Origin: Mesorhizobium temperatum
GTDB lineage: Bacteria > Pseudomonadota > Alphaproteobacteria > Rhizobiales > Rhizobiaceae
Direction: 5' to 3'
NCBI RefSeq assembly: GCF_002284575.1
Contig: NZ_NPKJ01000033.1
Location: 1 to 64,000 of the forward strand
Length of the DNA: 64,000 bases
Shown here: one piece after another, positions 1-9,237 of the stretch
Position numbering within the stretch: the first letter of the stretch is position 1
Layout: each line of letters begins with the position of its first letter
Program-made: the position numbers and the translations under genes
The notes under the pieces: model-generated
Told to the model about the DNA's origin: nothing
The model's database searches: none
Seen by the model: only the letters and a program-made list of their open reading frames with translations

Positions 1-1170
1 CAGAAGCCCTTCGGTGATGACCTGGCCGACGGTCATGCGCGGCGACAGCGAACCGAACGGGTCCTGGAAGACCAGCTGCAATTCGCGCCGCAGCGGCCGC
101 ATGGCCTGACGGTCGGCGGCGGAAATATCGCGATCGCCAAAGCGGATGAGGCCGTCGCTTGGCAGCAGCCGCAGCAAGGCCCGGCCGAGCGTCGATTTTC
201 CCGAACCCGATTCGCCGACGATGCCGATGGTCTGGTTTTGTTTCAGCCGGATCGAAATGCGATCGACTGCGCGCAGGATCAGCGGCTCGCCGGCGAGAAA
301 CCCGCCGCCGATCTTGAAGGTCACTTCGACATTTCTGCCTTCGAGCAGAACGGGCGCATTTGGCGGTGGCGGCGCCTTGGTTCCGGTCGGCTCGGCGGCC
401 AACAGCATCTTGGTATAGGCATGCTGCGGGTTGACAAAGATTGCTTCCGCCTCGCCCTCCTCGACGACTTCGCCGTAGCGCATGACATAGACGCGGTCGG
501 CAAAGCGCCGGACAATGCCGAGATCGTGGGTGATGAAGACGATCGCCATGCCGAGCTTGCGCTGCAGTTCGGCAAGCAGCATGAGAATCTGCGCCTGGAT
601 CGTCACGTCGAGCGCCGTCGTCGGCTCGTCGGCGATCAGTATGTCGGGATCGTTGGCCAGCGCCATGGCGATCATCACCCGCTGTCGCTGGCCACCCGAC
701 ATTTCGTGCGGATAGGATTTCATCCGCCGCTCGGGATCGGCAATATGGACCAGACGCAAGAGCTTGAGCGCCTCTTCGCGTGCTTGCGCCGCGCCAAGCC
801 CGCGATGCCGGCGGATCGGTTCGATCAGCTGATTGCCGATCGAATAGAGCGGATCGAGCGAGGTCATCGGCTCCTGGAAGATCATGCTGATCTTGCGGCC
901 GCGGATCTGATTGAGCTCGGACTTGCTTAGGGTCAGAAGGTTGCGGCCGCGATAGTCGACGACGCCTGTCGCCTCGCCGTTCGAGGCCAGCAGGCTCATC
1001 GCCGCCATCATCGTCTGGCTCTTGCCGGAACCGGATTCGCCGACCACGGCAACGGTTTCGCCTGCATTGACGTGGATGCTGATGCCTTTGACGGCTTCGA
1101 CCGCGCCATCGAGCGTTCTGAAGCGGACCCGAAGGTCCTTGACGCTGAGGATCGTTTCGGAAGCGACCAT
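1..1170 (-). CDS. Peptide ABC transporter, double ATP-binding protein (partial)
   Basis: Only the first 390 codons are in the window; the frame is still open at position 1. Two ABC ATPase units sit in tandem, as in YejF or a fused OppDF. The first has Walker A GESGSGKS near residue 42, a Q-loop QEPMTSLDP, signature SGGQRQR and Walker B DILIADEP. The second begins with another GESGSGKST near residue 312 and has QDPFGSLSP before the edge. It should power uptake through the two permeases just upstream; the ATG follows the permease stop after one base, so the genes are probably translationally coupled. The substrate is probably an oligopeptide, judged from the family and the neighbours only. Confidence 0.93.
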   Translation of the reverse strand, partial: MVASETILSVKDLRVRFRTLDGAVEAVKGISIHVNAGETVAVVGESGSGKSQTMMAAMSLLASNGEATGVVDYRGRNLLTLSKSELNQIRGRKISMIFQEPMTSLDPLYSIGNQLIEPIRRHRGLGAAQAREEALKLLRLVHIADPERRMKSYPHEMSGGQRQRVMIAMALANDPDILIADEPTTALDVTIQAQILMLLAELQRKLGMAIVFITHDLGIVRRFADRVYVMRYGEVVEEGEAEAIFVNPQHAYTKMLLAAEPTGTKAPPPPNAPVLLEGRNVEVTFKIGGGFLAGEPLILRAVDRISIRLKQNQTIGIVGESGSGKSTLGRALLRLLPSDGLIRFGDRDISAADRQAMRPLRRELQLVFQDPFGSLSPRMTVGQVITEGLL

Positions 1171-1171
1171 C

Positions 1172-2293
1172 TCAACGATCCCTGGGGTCGAGCGCATCGC
1201 GCAGGCCGTCACCGACGAAATTCAACGCGAACAGCGTCGAAACGAGAAAGAAAGCAGGGAACAAGAGCAGCCAGTTGGCGGTGCCGATGTTCTTGGCGCC
1301 GGTCGAGATCAGCACGCCCCAGCTGGTCATCGGTTCCTGGACGCCGAGCCCGAGGAAGGACAGGAAACTCTCCAGGATGATGACATGCGGCACCAGCAGC
1401 GTCATGTAGATGACCACCGGGCCAAGCAGGTTGGGAATGACGTGGCGGATCAGGATGCCGCGCTGGCCGATGCCCATCGCCTCCGCCGCCTGGACATATT
1501 CCTGCCGCCGGATCGACAGCGCCTGACCGCGCACGATGCGCGCCATGTCGAGCCACAGCACGGCGCCGACCGCCAGGAACATCAGCACGAAGTTCCGGCC
1601 GAAGAACACCACGAGCATGATCACGAAGAAGATGAACGGCAGCGAATAAAGCACATCGACGATGCGCATCATCACCTCGTCGACCTTGCCGCCGGCAAGG
1701 CCGGCCGTAGCGCCGTAGAGCACGCCGATAACGCCGGCGACGACCCCGGCGAGCAGGCCGATGGCCAGCGAGATGCGCCCAGCCATCAGCGTTCGCGACA
1801 GCAGATCGCGGCCGGTATTGTCAGTGCCGAACAGGAAATACTGCTGCCTGATCGAAGCGCTCATCACCGCTTCAAGGCCGTCAGGCGATTTATCCTCGAT
1901 CTTTGTGTCATCGAAGGCATCCGAACGGTCGAGGTAGCGGACATTGCGGTCGTCGATCGGCTTGGGCGATGTGACGGTGACGAAGATGCGGTTGCCTTCC
2001 TGCCGCCACTCCTTGATGTCGACACGCATGCGCTTGATCGCCTCATTGAGCGCGGTTTCGACCATGTCGGCCTTCGGATAGGCCGAGAAGCTCGGCGGCG
2101 TGCGCACATGGTCGGCGTAGATGGTGGTGTATCGATGCGGCAGCAAAGACGGCCCGAACACGCTGATGACGGCGATGAAGGCAAGATAATACAGGCTGAA
2201 CATGGCGGCGCGATTGGCCTTGAGCCGTGCCCAGGCATCGCCCCACAGGGAGCGGCCGACGACGGCCGGAGCGGTGGCTGCGATGTCAGTCAT
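1172..2293 (-). CDS. Peptide ABC transporter permease, OppC/YejE type
   Basis: A 373-residue inner-membrane permease. The start is taken at MTDIAATAP because its ATG overlaps the TGA of the upstream permease by 8 bases; an in-frame ATG at 2320 lies deeper in that gene. One membrane segment near residues 30-50 is followed by an unusually long extracytoplasmic loop of about 110 residues, as in YejE-type subunits. A core of five helices follows, with the ATPase-contact loop EAMGIGQRGILIRHVIPN. It pairs with the OppB-type permease encoded directly upstream. Confidence 0.92.
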   Translation of the reverse strand: MTDIAATAPAVVGRSLWGDAWARLKANRAAMFSLYYLAFIAVISVFGPSLLPHRYTTIYADHVRTPPSFSAYPKADMVETALNEAIKRMRVDIKEWRQEGNRIFVTVTSPKPIDDRNVRYLDRSDAFDDTKIEDKSPDGLEAVMSASIRQQYFLFGTDNTGRDLLSRTLMAGRISLAIGLLAGVVAGVIGVLYGATAGLAGGKVDEVMMRIVDVLYSLPFIFFVIMLVVFFGRNFVLMFLAVGAVLWLDMARIVRGQALSIRRQEYVQAAEAMGIGQRGILIRHVIPNLLGPVVIYMTLLVPHVIILESFLSFLGLGVQEPMTSWGVLISTGAKNIGTANWLLLFPAFFLVSTLFALNFVGDGLRDALDPRDR

Positions 2294-3209
2294 AGCGCAC
2301 CCTGGGATCGACGAAGGCATACATGACGTCGACGATCAGGTTGAAGATGATGGTGAACAGCGCGATCACCACCACGGTGCCCATGACCAGCGTGTAGTCG
2401 CGGTTGAGCGCGGCATCGACGAAATAGCGGCCGATGCCGGGAATAGAAAAGATCGTCTCGACGATGATCGAACCGGTGAGGAGCGCGGCAGCCGCCGGGC
2501 CGGTGAAGGAGACGATCGGCAGTATGGCGCCGCGCAGCGCATGCTTGACGATGACCGACCAGTCCGACAGGCCGAGCGCGCGTGCGGTGCGGATGTGGTG
2601 AGAGCGCAACGATTCGATCATCGAGCCGCGCATCAGGCGGGCGACGATGGCAATCTGCGGCAAGGCGAGCGTCAGCACAGGCCCGACCTTGTTGAGCAGG
2701 GCGCCATCGCCCCAGCCGCCGATCGGCAGCAGTTTCCAGGTCAGACCGAACAAAAGCTGGATCACCGGCGCAATGACGAAGGTCGGGATGGTGCTGCCGG
2801 CGGCAGCCAGCGCAATCACCGAGTAGTCGGCAAGCTTGTTCTGGTTGAGCGCGGCGATGGTGCCGAGGAGGCCGCCGAGCAGCAGCGCCAGGATCAGGGC
2901 CGAGGCGCCGATCTGGATTGAAACGGGCAGGCCCCTGGCAAACAATTCGGTGACGGTGAAATCCGGCATGTTGTAGCTCGGACCGAAATTGCCGCGCAGC
3001 AGATTGCCGAGATAGTGGACATATTGCAGCCAGAGCGGGTCATTAAGGCCGAACTGCGCTTCAAGATTGGCCTTGATCTCGGGGCTCAGGCCCCGCTCCT
3101 GATTGAACGGGCCGCCAGGCGCGACACGTATCAGGAAGAACGCCATGGTCACGATGACGAACAGCGTCGGGATGGCGGTCAGGAGCCGCCGGAATACGTA
3201 TCGTAGCAT
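2286..3209 (-). CDS. Peptide ABC transporter permease, OppB type
   Basis: A 307-residue membrane protein with six predicted helices. It opens with the classical OppB/DppB N-terminus MLRYVFRRLLTAIPTLF and carries the EAA-type cytoplasmic loop ALGLSDWSVIVKHALR. The ATG is preceded by GGGG at a normal Shine-Dalgarno distance. It forms the transmembrane pore with the OppC-type protein encoded immediately downstream. A 162-base gap holding a strong hairpin separates it from the binding-protein gene, which is usual where the binding protein is made in excess. Confidence 0.93.
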   Translation of the reverse strand: MLRYVFRRLLTAIPTLFVIVTMAFFLIRVAPGGPFNQERGLSPEIKANLEAQFGLNDPLWLQYVHYLGNLLRGNFGPSYNMPDFTVTELFARGLPVSIQIGASALILALLLGGLLGTIAALNQNKLADYSVIALAAAGSTIPTFVIAPVIQLLFGLTWKLLPIGGWGDGALLNKVGPVLTLALPQIAIVARLMRGSMIESLRSHHIRTARALGLSDWSVIVKHALRGAILPIVSFTGPAAAALLTGSIIVETIFSIPGIGRYFVDAALNRDYTLVMGTVVVIALFTIIFNLIVDVMYAFVDPRVRYD

Positions 3210-3302
3210 CGGTTCCCCGCTTTGCTGGCAAACCGGAGCCGCCGCCCCTAACGCATGACCCGAACCGAAGGTTCGGAAAGGATCACGCGCAAAATCAAGG
3301 CG

Positions 3303-3346
3303 TTACAGCGCCGTGTGCGCGTCCCGAAGGACGCGCGGCGCTGTAA
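3303..3346. repeat. Extragenic hairpin between binding-protein and permease genes
   Basis: TTACAGCGCCG at 3303-3313 pairs with CGGCGCTGTAA at 3336-3346. Inside it CGCGTCC pairs with GGACGCG around a CGAA loop, leaving one 4-base bulge. ACAGCGCC palindromes of this kind are frequent between genes in rhizobia. Here it may protect the 3' end of the binding-protein message or attenuate read-through into the permease genes. A shorter imperfect palindrome (CCGAACC...TTCGG) lies near 3258-3275. Confidence 0.7.
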
Positions 3347-3371
3347 AGGAGCGGCAGTCCGGCCAAGGAGA

Positions 3372-4964
3372 TCAGTCCTTGGAGATGAAGCGGGACGGAT
3401 GCACGTCCATAACGTTGTCCTCGAAGCCATGAAGCTTCGGAGAAACGATATCCTTGTAGCTATAGTAGAGGAGCGGGATGTTGCCGACCTCGTCGACGAG
3501 GATGCGCTCGGCCTCGGCGAGTTCTTTCATGCGCTCTTCGGGCTTGCCGCCGGCGGCGGCCGCCTCGTCCATGGCCTTCTCGAATGTCGGGCTGTTGTAG
3601 CCCGAATAGTTGTTGCCGCTTGCCTTGCGGGAGATGCCGAGGAAGGTTTCCGGATCCTTGTAATCCGCAATCCAGCCGGCACGCGCCACGTCGTAGTCGC
3701 CCTTCTGCTCAAGGAAGGAGTAGTGGGTCTTGGTGTCGGTGTTGAGCAGCGTGACTTCGACGCCGAGCGGCTTCAACTGCTCCTGGATGGCGACCGCAGT
3801 GTTCTTGTGGTTTTCCGACGTGTTGTAGCGGATTTCCATCTTCAGCGGTTTCTCGGGCGTATAGCCAAGCTTCTCGAGTACCTTCTTGGCCTCATCCTCG
3901 CGGTCGATCTGCGACATGTCCGCGTATTTGGCGATTGCCGGCGTATAGCCCTCAATGCCTGGAGGCACCATCGAATAGCCGGGCAGCATTGAGTTCTGCC
4001 AGACCTTTTCGGCAAGGAAATCGCGGTCGACTGCCATGGAGATGGCATTGCGCAGTTCGACGTTGTCCCACGGGGCCTTGTCGGTCTTGATCGCAAAATA
4101 GTAGGTGCCGAGGTAAGGGCCGACGCGAATCTGATCGCCAAACTTGGCCTTGAGGTCGGCGAGCTGCTCGGTCGGGAGGTCGTCGTAGCTGTCGAGTTCG
4201 CCGGCCTCGAAGCGCTTCATCGCCGACGAACGATCTTCGGTCGGGATGTAGTTGACGACGTCGAACTTGACGCTTGCAGCATCCCAGAATTTCGGATTCT
4301 TGACCAGTTTGATGTGGTCGTTGGGGACCCACTCCTCCAGTGTAAAGGCACCGTTGGAGACCAAATTGCCCGGTTTGATCCAATCGGCGCCGAGCTTGTC
4401 AATAGAGGCCTTGCTGACCGGAAAGGTCGCCTGGTGGGTCAGCATTTCGAGGAAATAGGGCGTGGGCGCCTTCAGTGTCACTTCCAGAGTGTTTGCATCG
4501 ATTGCCTTGACGCCCATCTCCTCGGGCTTCGCCTTCTTGGTGTTCACCTCCTCGGCATTCTTCACGGGATAGAGCATCGAGGCGTATTCGGCGCCGGTGG
4601 CCGGATCTTCCAGCCGTTGGAAAGCGTAGACGAAGTCATCTGCCGTCACCGGAGCACCATCCGACCAGACGGCGCCCTTGCGCAGCTTGAAGGTGTAGAC
4701 GGTGCCGTCGTCCGATACTGTCCAGCTTTCGGCGGCGCCCGGGATGAGGTTCGCCTTTGCGTCCTGCATGGTCAGCCCCTGGAACAGGTCACGCAAAATA
4801 TTTGCTTCGTAGATTGTCGAGGTCTTGTGCGGGTCGAGCGACTCCGATTCGGCGGCGGTGCCGCGGTTATAAACGACCTCGGCGAAAGCCGGCGTGTAGA
4901 ACGTGCCGGCGGCCAAGACCATGGTTGTGGCGAACACCGTCGCCTTCAGCATGTTTTTCAGCAT
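3372..4964 (-). CDS. Periplasmic oligopeptide-binding protein, OppA/SBP_bac_5 family
   Basis: 530 residues. It begins with a Sec signal peptide (hydrophobic core ATVFATTMVLAAGTF, likely cleavage after AFA near residue 28). The mature start resembles E. coli OppA: an ESLDPHKTS-like segment, then SWTVSDDGTVYTFKLRKG and WSDGAPVTADDFVYAF. The length is normal for the family. The ATG is preceded by AGGGAGAA. It delivers peptides to the permease pair downstream. The similarity suggests oligopeptides, but the exact ligand cannot be read from sequence. Confidence 0.94.
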   Translation of the reverse strand: MLKNMLKATVFATTMVLAAGTFYTPAFAEVVYNRGTAAESESLDPHKTSTIYEANILRDLFQGLTMQDAKANLIPGAAESWTVSDDGTVYTFKLRKGAVWSDGAPVTADDFVYAFQRLEDPATGAEYASMLYPVKNAEEVNTKKAKPEEMGVKAIDANTLEVTLKAPTPYFLEMLTHQATFPVSKASIDKLGADWIKPGNLVSNGAFTLEEWVPNDHIKLVKNPKFWDAASVKFDVVNYIPTEDRSSAMKRFEAGELDSYDDLPTEQLADLKAKFGDQIRVGPYLGTYYFAIKTDKAPWDNVELRNAISMAVDRDFLAEKVWQNSMLPGYSMVPPGIEGYTPAIAKYADMSQIDREDEAKKVLEKLGYTPEKPLKMEIRYNTSENHKNTAVAIQEQLKPLGVEVTLLNTDTKTHYSFLEQKGDYDVARAGWIADYKDPETFLGISRKASGNNYSGYNSPTFEKAMDEAAAAGGKPEERMKELAEAERILVDEVGNIPLLYYSYKDIVSPKLHGFEDNVMDVHPSRFISKD

Positions 4965-5083
4965 GAAGTTCTCCCTGTCGAGGCGGCCCTTCAGCTACGC
5001 CTCTTGAGTGTTGACGCCCCGAAACCGATTAGATGGCCCCTTTGAGCGCGCCGCCGGTTCCCTCTCCGGCAGCTGGTGGCCAA

Positions 5084-5111
5084 ACAGTAGCGTGGCAATT
5101 TTTTATTTCAA
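5084..5111 (-). promoter_or_regulatory. Candidate promoter for the peptide transporter operon
   Basis: On the minus strand TTGAAA (5111-5106) and TACTGT (5089-5084) are 16 bases apart, about 120 bases upstream of the OppA start. This is a reasonable sigma70-like match. The rest of the 352-base divergent gap (4965-5316) shows no gene; it must also hold the promoter of the TadE-like gene, which I could not place. Confidence 0.35.
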
Positions 5112-5316
5112 CAGACTCGTGAGGTCACCCTAAGTAAGGCGCGCTGACAGCCACTTTCGCGGCCGCCAGAACAGCAGTCGAAACCATGGACTTGGCTTCG
5201 TTTCCCAACACTTCAAGCATTCGGTACCGGCAAGAAATCTGTCGTCTATTCCACTTTGCCGAAATGTCTTAAGCCGTCTTTAAGCAACCATCGGTTACAA
5301 CTTCGCGGGCTTCGGT

Positions 5317-5817
5317 ATGTCTCGATGGGCGAAGGAATTGAACAGCGCAGAAACTGAGACAATCTCTATAAGGCGGCGCAATACGGGCCAGCTAAGACTC
5401 AAATTATGCCAATTTAGAGAACAGTCCGGAACATCCGCCATTGAATTCGCGCTGCTTTCGCCCATTTTCATCTTGCTTTTTCTCGGAATGGTTGCATACG
5501 GTATCTATTTTGGTGCAAGCAACTCTGTGCAGCAAATCGCAGCGGATGCCGCCCGCACCGCGATAGCCGGGCTAAATGAAGGCGAGCGCCAGGCGCTGGT
5601 GACCAGTTTCGTCAACACCAATGCCGGCGGATATCCCTTCGTCGATTCCACCAAGCTGACCTATCAGGCAAAGGACAGCACGGCCGACGGAAACCAGTTC
5701 GTCGTGTCCATCCAATACGATGCCCGTAACCTCCCAGTCTGGAATCTGTTCCCGGCGCTGCCCATGCCCGGAACCACGATCTCACGCGAGTCGACAATAC
5801 GGGTCGGAGGCATCTGA
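5317..5817 (+). CDS. TadE-like pilus/secretion-associated membrane protein
   Basis: 166 residues. After about 35 polar residues comes the TadE signature FREQSGTSAIEFALLSP and a single hydrophobic segment (IFILLFLGMVAYGIYFG). TadE family proteins are inner-membrane pseudopilins of Flp/Tad systems. The start is uncertain: no clear Shine-Dalgarno precedes 5317, and a shorter protein beginning nearer the signature is possible. It is followed directly (TGA then ATG) by the TadG-like gene. No tadA/B/C, flp or cpaF genes are visible here, so the pair may act elsewhere or have another envelope role. Confidence 0.85.
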   Translation: MSRWAKELNSAETETISIRRRNTGQLRLKLCQFREQSGTSAIEFALLSPIFILLFLGMVAYGIYFGASNSVQQIAADAARTAIAGLNEGERQALVTSFVNTNAGGYPFVDSTKLTYQAKDSTADGNQFVVSIQYDARNLPVWNLFPALPMPGTTISRESTIRVGGI

Positions 5818-7593
5818 ATGTCGGAAACTTTGCCGGGGAGGATCGGCCGGGTCGCCCGCTCGATGCTTGGCGACCTGAAGGCGAACTTCACCGTCATGAC
5901 GGCGCTGTGCGCACCGTTCGCGCTGGCGCTGGCCGCCTTCGCCATTGATGAAGGCTCGATCTATGTGGAGCGCCGGGAGGCCCAGTCGCTGGTCGATCTT
6001 GCGGCAATCACCGCCGCCTCCAACATCAACAACATTGAGGCCGCCGTCGTGGCGACGCTCGGCGACAACGGAATGCCGGGTATCGTTGTTCAGAAGGCAG
6101 GGCAGACGATCGCCCCTGCCCTCGGAAAAACCGTCGTGTCGGTCACCGCCGGCCGATATTCACCAGAGTCGTCGCTCGGCGTCGACAAGCGCTTCGAGGC
6201 CGGCAAGACGCCCCACAACGCCGTCCATGTCACGCTGAAAAAGATTCCTGCCCGCTATTTCGCAAGTTCGCTTATCCCTACGCCGGTCATCGGCACCCAA
6301 GCGGTTGCCAGCGTAGCGCCGCAGGCGATGTTCTCAGTCGGGTCCAGGCTTCTCAGCGTCAATGGCGGCATCCTCAACGCTCTTCTCGGCAAGCTCCTGG
6401 GCGGCAACATCTCGCTCAGCGTCATGGACTACAACGCGCTGATCGCTGCCGACGTCAACCTGCTCTCGTTCTTCGACGCACTTGCCGTCCAGTTGCAGCT
6501 GACAGGTGTCAGCTATTCGGAGGTGCTGGCTTCGAAAGCGACGGTGGGCCAGATAGCGACGGCCATGGCTGATGTTTCACCCGTTGGCAGCACCAGCAAG
6601 CTTGCTTTGCAGACAATCGCGTCAAGGACCACCAGCACGGTCAAGATACCGCTCAATCACCTTGTCGACCTTGGATCAATGGGCCAACTGGGCCTCGGAC
6701 AACAGTCGGCGGGTTTTTCCGTCGACGCTAGCGCAATGGGAATGCTGACCACCGCCGCTGCACTGGCAAACGGCTCGAAGCAGGTCGAGCTCAATCTGGG
6801 AGCCACCATTCCGGGGCTTACCTCGACCACGCTTGCCATCGCCATCGGCGAACCTGCGCAATTCTCGCCGTGGCTGACAATCGGCGAGAAGGGAGCCGTG
6901 GTGCGCACGGCGCAGACACGAATTAAGCTGGTTGCCTCCGTCGGCATCGGCAATTCGAATCTCGGAGGCGGCACCACTCTCCTGGCCGTCAATCTTCCGC
7001 TGCATATCGAAGTGGCCTACGCCGAGGCCAAGCTGACCGACATCAGCTGCCCGACGGGGCGCCCGGACAGTTTGGAGGTTTCCATCGCGGCGCGCCCGGG
7101 CGTTGCCTCGCTGCATCTTGCCGCCAGCGATGCCGACAGCAGCCCCATCGCCTTTGCCGATTTCAGCAATCCACAGTCGTTCTCTAATGCCCAGATCGCG
7201 GCAGTGAGGCTTTTGCTCATTCCATTGCTGTCGGTGAACGGGTCTGCAGCGCTTGATATCACCAACAACGATCCGACGACATTGACCTTCAACAGCACCG
7301 AAATCGCCAACAAGACGATAAAGACCGCTTCTACGAAAAACCTGACGCAATCCCTCACCACATCGCTTGTTGATGAACTGTCGCTCTCGATCAATGCGCT
7401 GGGACTAGGGCTGCTGAACGTAACCGCCCTGCTTGGAACGGTAAAGCCGGCGGTGATTGCGGCTCTGAACGCCGTGACGGCGCCGGTCGACGAATTGGTT
7501 TATAACGTGCTTGCGGCGCTGGGCGTGCATGTCGGCGAGGCAGATGTCCGGGTCATGGGCGCGACTTGCGGGCGCTCCGTGCTCGTTCAATGA
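5818..7593 (+). CDS. TadG-like secreted/membrane protein
   Basis: 591 residues. It has an N-terminal membrane anchor (VMTALCAPFALALAAFAID) typical of TadG-like proteins, followed by the characteristic VERREAQSLVDLAAITAA segment, where minor pilin-like proteins keep an acidic and alanine-rich helix. The remaining 500 residues are a mostly polar, extracytoplasmic region rich in Ser, Thr, Leu and Ala, without cysteines except near the C-terminus. It starts one base after the TadE-like stop. It converges with the alpha-glucosidase gene, leaving only 18 bases between stops. Confidence 0.85.
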   Translation: MSETLPGRIGRVARSMLGDLKANFTVMTALCAPFALALAAFAIDEGSIYVERREAQSLVDLAAITAASNINNIEAAVVATLGDNGMPGIVVQKAGQTIAPALGKTVVSVTAGRYSPESSLGVDKRFEAGKTPHNAVHVTLKKIPARYFASSLIPTPVIGTQAVASVAPQAMFSVGSRLLSVNGGILNALLGKLLGGNISLSVMDYNALIAADVNLLSFFDALAVQLQLTGVSYSEVLASKATVGQIATAMADVSPVGSTSKLALQTIASRTTSTVKIPLNHLVDLGSMGQLGLGQQSAGFSVDASAMGMLTTAAALANGSKQVELNLGATIPGLTSTTLAIAIGEPAQFSPWLTIGEKGAVVRTAQTRIKLVASVGIGNSNLGGGTTLLAVNLPLHIEVAYAEAKLTDISCPTGRPDSLEVSIAARPGVASLHLAASDADSSPIAFADFSNPQSFSNAQIAAVRLLLIPLLSVNGSAALDITNNDPTTLTFNSTEIANKTIKTASTKNLTQSLTTSLVDELSLSINALGLGLLNVTALLGTVKPAVIAALNAVTAPVDELVYNVLAALGVHVGEADVRVMGATCGRSVLVQ

Positions 7594-7611
7594 GCTGACA
7601 AATGACCGACA

Positions 7612-9237
7612 TCAGCCGGCTCGTCCGAGGAAGCAGCCCAAGGGCGGCAGCGACAGAATTTTTCCCTGCAAGGCGGCACCAGCACCAAGATCGATCGTCT
7701 CTGCGACATCGATACTCTGCGGCAACGGCCATTTGGCCGGCTCCTCGGCGAAATTGAAAAGGCAGAGCAGCTTCTCGCCGCCGCCTTCGCGAATGAAGGC
7801 AAGCACATCGCCCGCGGCATCGAGAAAGCGGATCGAACCCTGTACCAGCGCGGCATGCTGCCTGCGCAACGCCAGCATCGCGCGGTAGCTGGCTAGAACC
7901 GACTTTGCCTCGCCGTTCTGGACATCGACCGCGCGGGCGCGATGGCTTTCCGGGATCGGAAGCCACGGCTTGCCTGTTGAAAACCCGGCGTTCTCGGCGC
8001 CTTTCTCCCAGACCATCGGCGTGCGGCATCCATCCCTGCCCTTGAATCCGGGCCAGAAGCGGATGCCGTATGGATCGCGCAAATCCTCGAACGCCAATTC
8101 GGCTTCCTCCAGCCCGAGTTCCTCGCCCTGATAGAGGCAGATCGATCCACGCAGGCATGACAGCAGCGCGATCGAGAATTTCGCCACCGCCTCCGGATTG
8201 CCGCCGGGCCTTGTCCAGCGCGTCACGTGGCGCACGACATCGTGGTTGGAAAACGCCCAGCAGACCCAGCCGTCGGAGACAGCACTTTCGAACGCTTCGA
8301 CGCATCCGCGCACGTGTGCGGCCGAGAATTGCAGTCCGAGCAGGTCGAATGTGTAGCACATGTCGAGCTTGTCGCCGCCGCTGGTATAGGCGGCGAGCGT
8401 CTGCAAGGAACGGGTTTCGTCGCCAACCTCACCGACAGCGGCGCGGCCCTCATATTCGTCGAGCAGGGCCCGAAAACGCTTGAGGAAAGCGAGGTTTTCG
8501 GGCTGCGTCTTGTCGAACAGATGCTCCTGATAGAGGTAGGGATTGGTTTCGGTATTGGTGTCGGCAACGCTCGATGCCAAAGGCGGATTGCTGCGCAGCC
8601 AGCGGTCATGGACATAGTAATTGACCGTATCGAGCCGAAACCCGTCGACGCCGCGCTCCAGCCAAAACCGCACCGTTTCCAGCAGGGCGTCCTGAACCTC
8701 CGGATTGTGGAAATTGAGGTCCGGCTGCGAGGCGAGGAAGTTGTGCATGTAGTATTGCCTGCGGGTCGCGTCCCACTCCCAGGCTGGGCCGCCGAAGACC
8801 GACAGCCAGTTGTTGGGCGCGGTGCCGTCAGGCCTCGGATCGGCCCAGACATACCAGTCCGCCCTGGGGTTATCGCGGCCCGCGCGGCTTTCGACGAACC
8901 ATTCGTGCCGGTCGGACGAATGCGACAGGACTTGGTCGATAATGACTTTCAGGCCGAGACGGTGCGCCTCGGCGACCACCGCGTCGAAATCGTCTGATGT
9001 GCCGAACATCGGATCGACGGCTGTATAGTCGGATACGTCGTAGCCCATATCAGCCATCGGCGACTTGAAGAAGGGCGACAGCCAGACGGCGTCGGCGCCA
9101 AGCGATGCAACATGAGCCAGCCTTGAGGCAACGCCGCGCAGATCGCCGCTGCCGTCCCCTGTCGTGTCCTGGAAGGAGCGCGGGTAGATCTGGTAGATGA
9201 CGCAGCCGCGCCACCACTCGCCGTTGTCACTTGCCAC
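7612..9237 (-). CDS. GH13 alpha-glucosidase (oligo-1,6-/maltose-type)
   Basis: 541 residues. The four GH13 regions are visible: DQVLSHSSDRH (I), GFRLDTVNYY with the catalytic Asp (II), GEVGD with the catalytic Glu (III) and FSNHDVVR (IV). The N-terminal WWRGCVIYQIYPRSFQD is standard for the alpha-glucosidase, oligo-1,6-glucosidase and trehalose-6-phosphate hydrolase group. The start is GTG, chosen because AGGAG lies 7 bases upstream; it overlaps the end of glgX by 11 bases. As the last gene of the glycogen operon it probably hydrolyses short malto- or isomalto-oligosaccharides released by GlgX. Related rhizobial enzymes (AglA) act on sucrose, maltose or trehalose, so the substrate is open. 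It has no signal peptide and is cytoplasmic. Confidence 0.92.
   Translation of the reverse strand: MASDNGEWWRGCVIYQIYPRSFQDTTGDGSGDLRGVASRLAHVASLGADAVWLSPFFKSPMADMGYDVSDYTAVDPMFGTSDDFDAVVAEAHRLGLKVIIDQVLSHSSDRHEWFVESRAGRDNPRADWYVWADPRPDGTAPNNWLSVFGGPAWEWDATRRQYYMHNFLASQPDLNFHNPEVQDALLETVRFWLERGVDGFRLDTVNYYVHDRWLRSNPPLASSVADTNTETNPYLYQEHLFDKTQPENLAFLKRFRALLDEYEGRAAVGEVGDETRSLQTLAAYTSGGDKLDMCYTFDLLGLQFSAAHVRGCVEAFESAVSDGWVCWAFSNHDVVRHVTRWTRPGGNPEAVAKFSIALLSCLRGSICLYQGEELGLEEAELAFEDLRDPYGIRFWPGFKGRDGCRTPMVWEKGAENAGFSTGKPWLPIPESHRARAVDVQNGEAKSVLASYRAMLALRRQHAALVQGSIRFLDAAGDVLAFIREGGGEKLLCLFNFAEEPAKWPLPQSIDVAETIDLGAGAALQGKILSLPPLGCFLGRAG

Noticed and set aside
1022..2326. 434-codon open frame on the plus strand opposite the OppC-type permease
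   Set aside because: Histidine/aspartate/arginine-rich shadow of a strongly conserved minus-strand gene, a common artefact in high-GC DNA.
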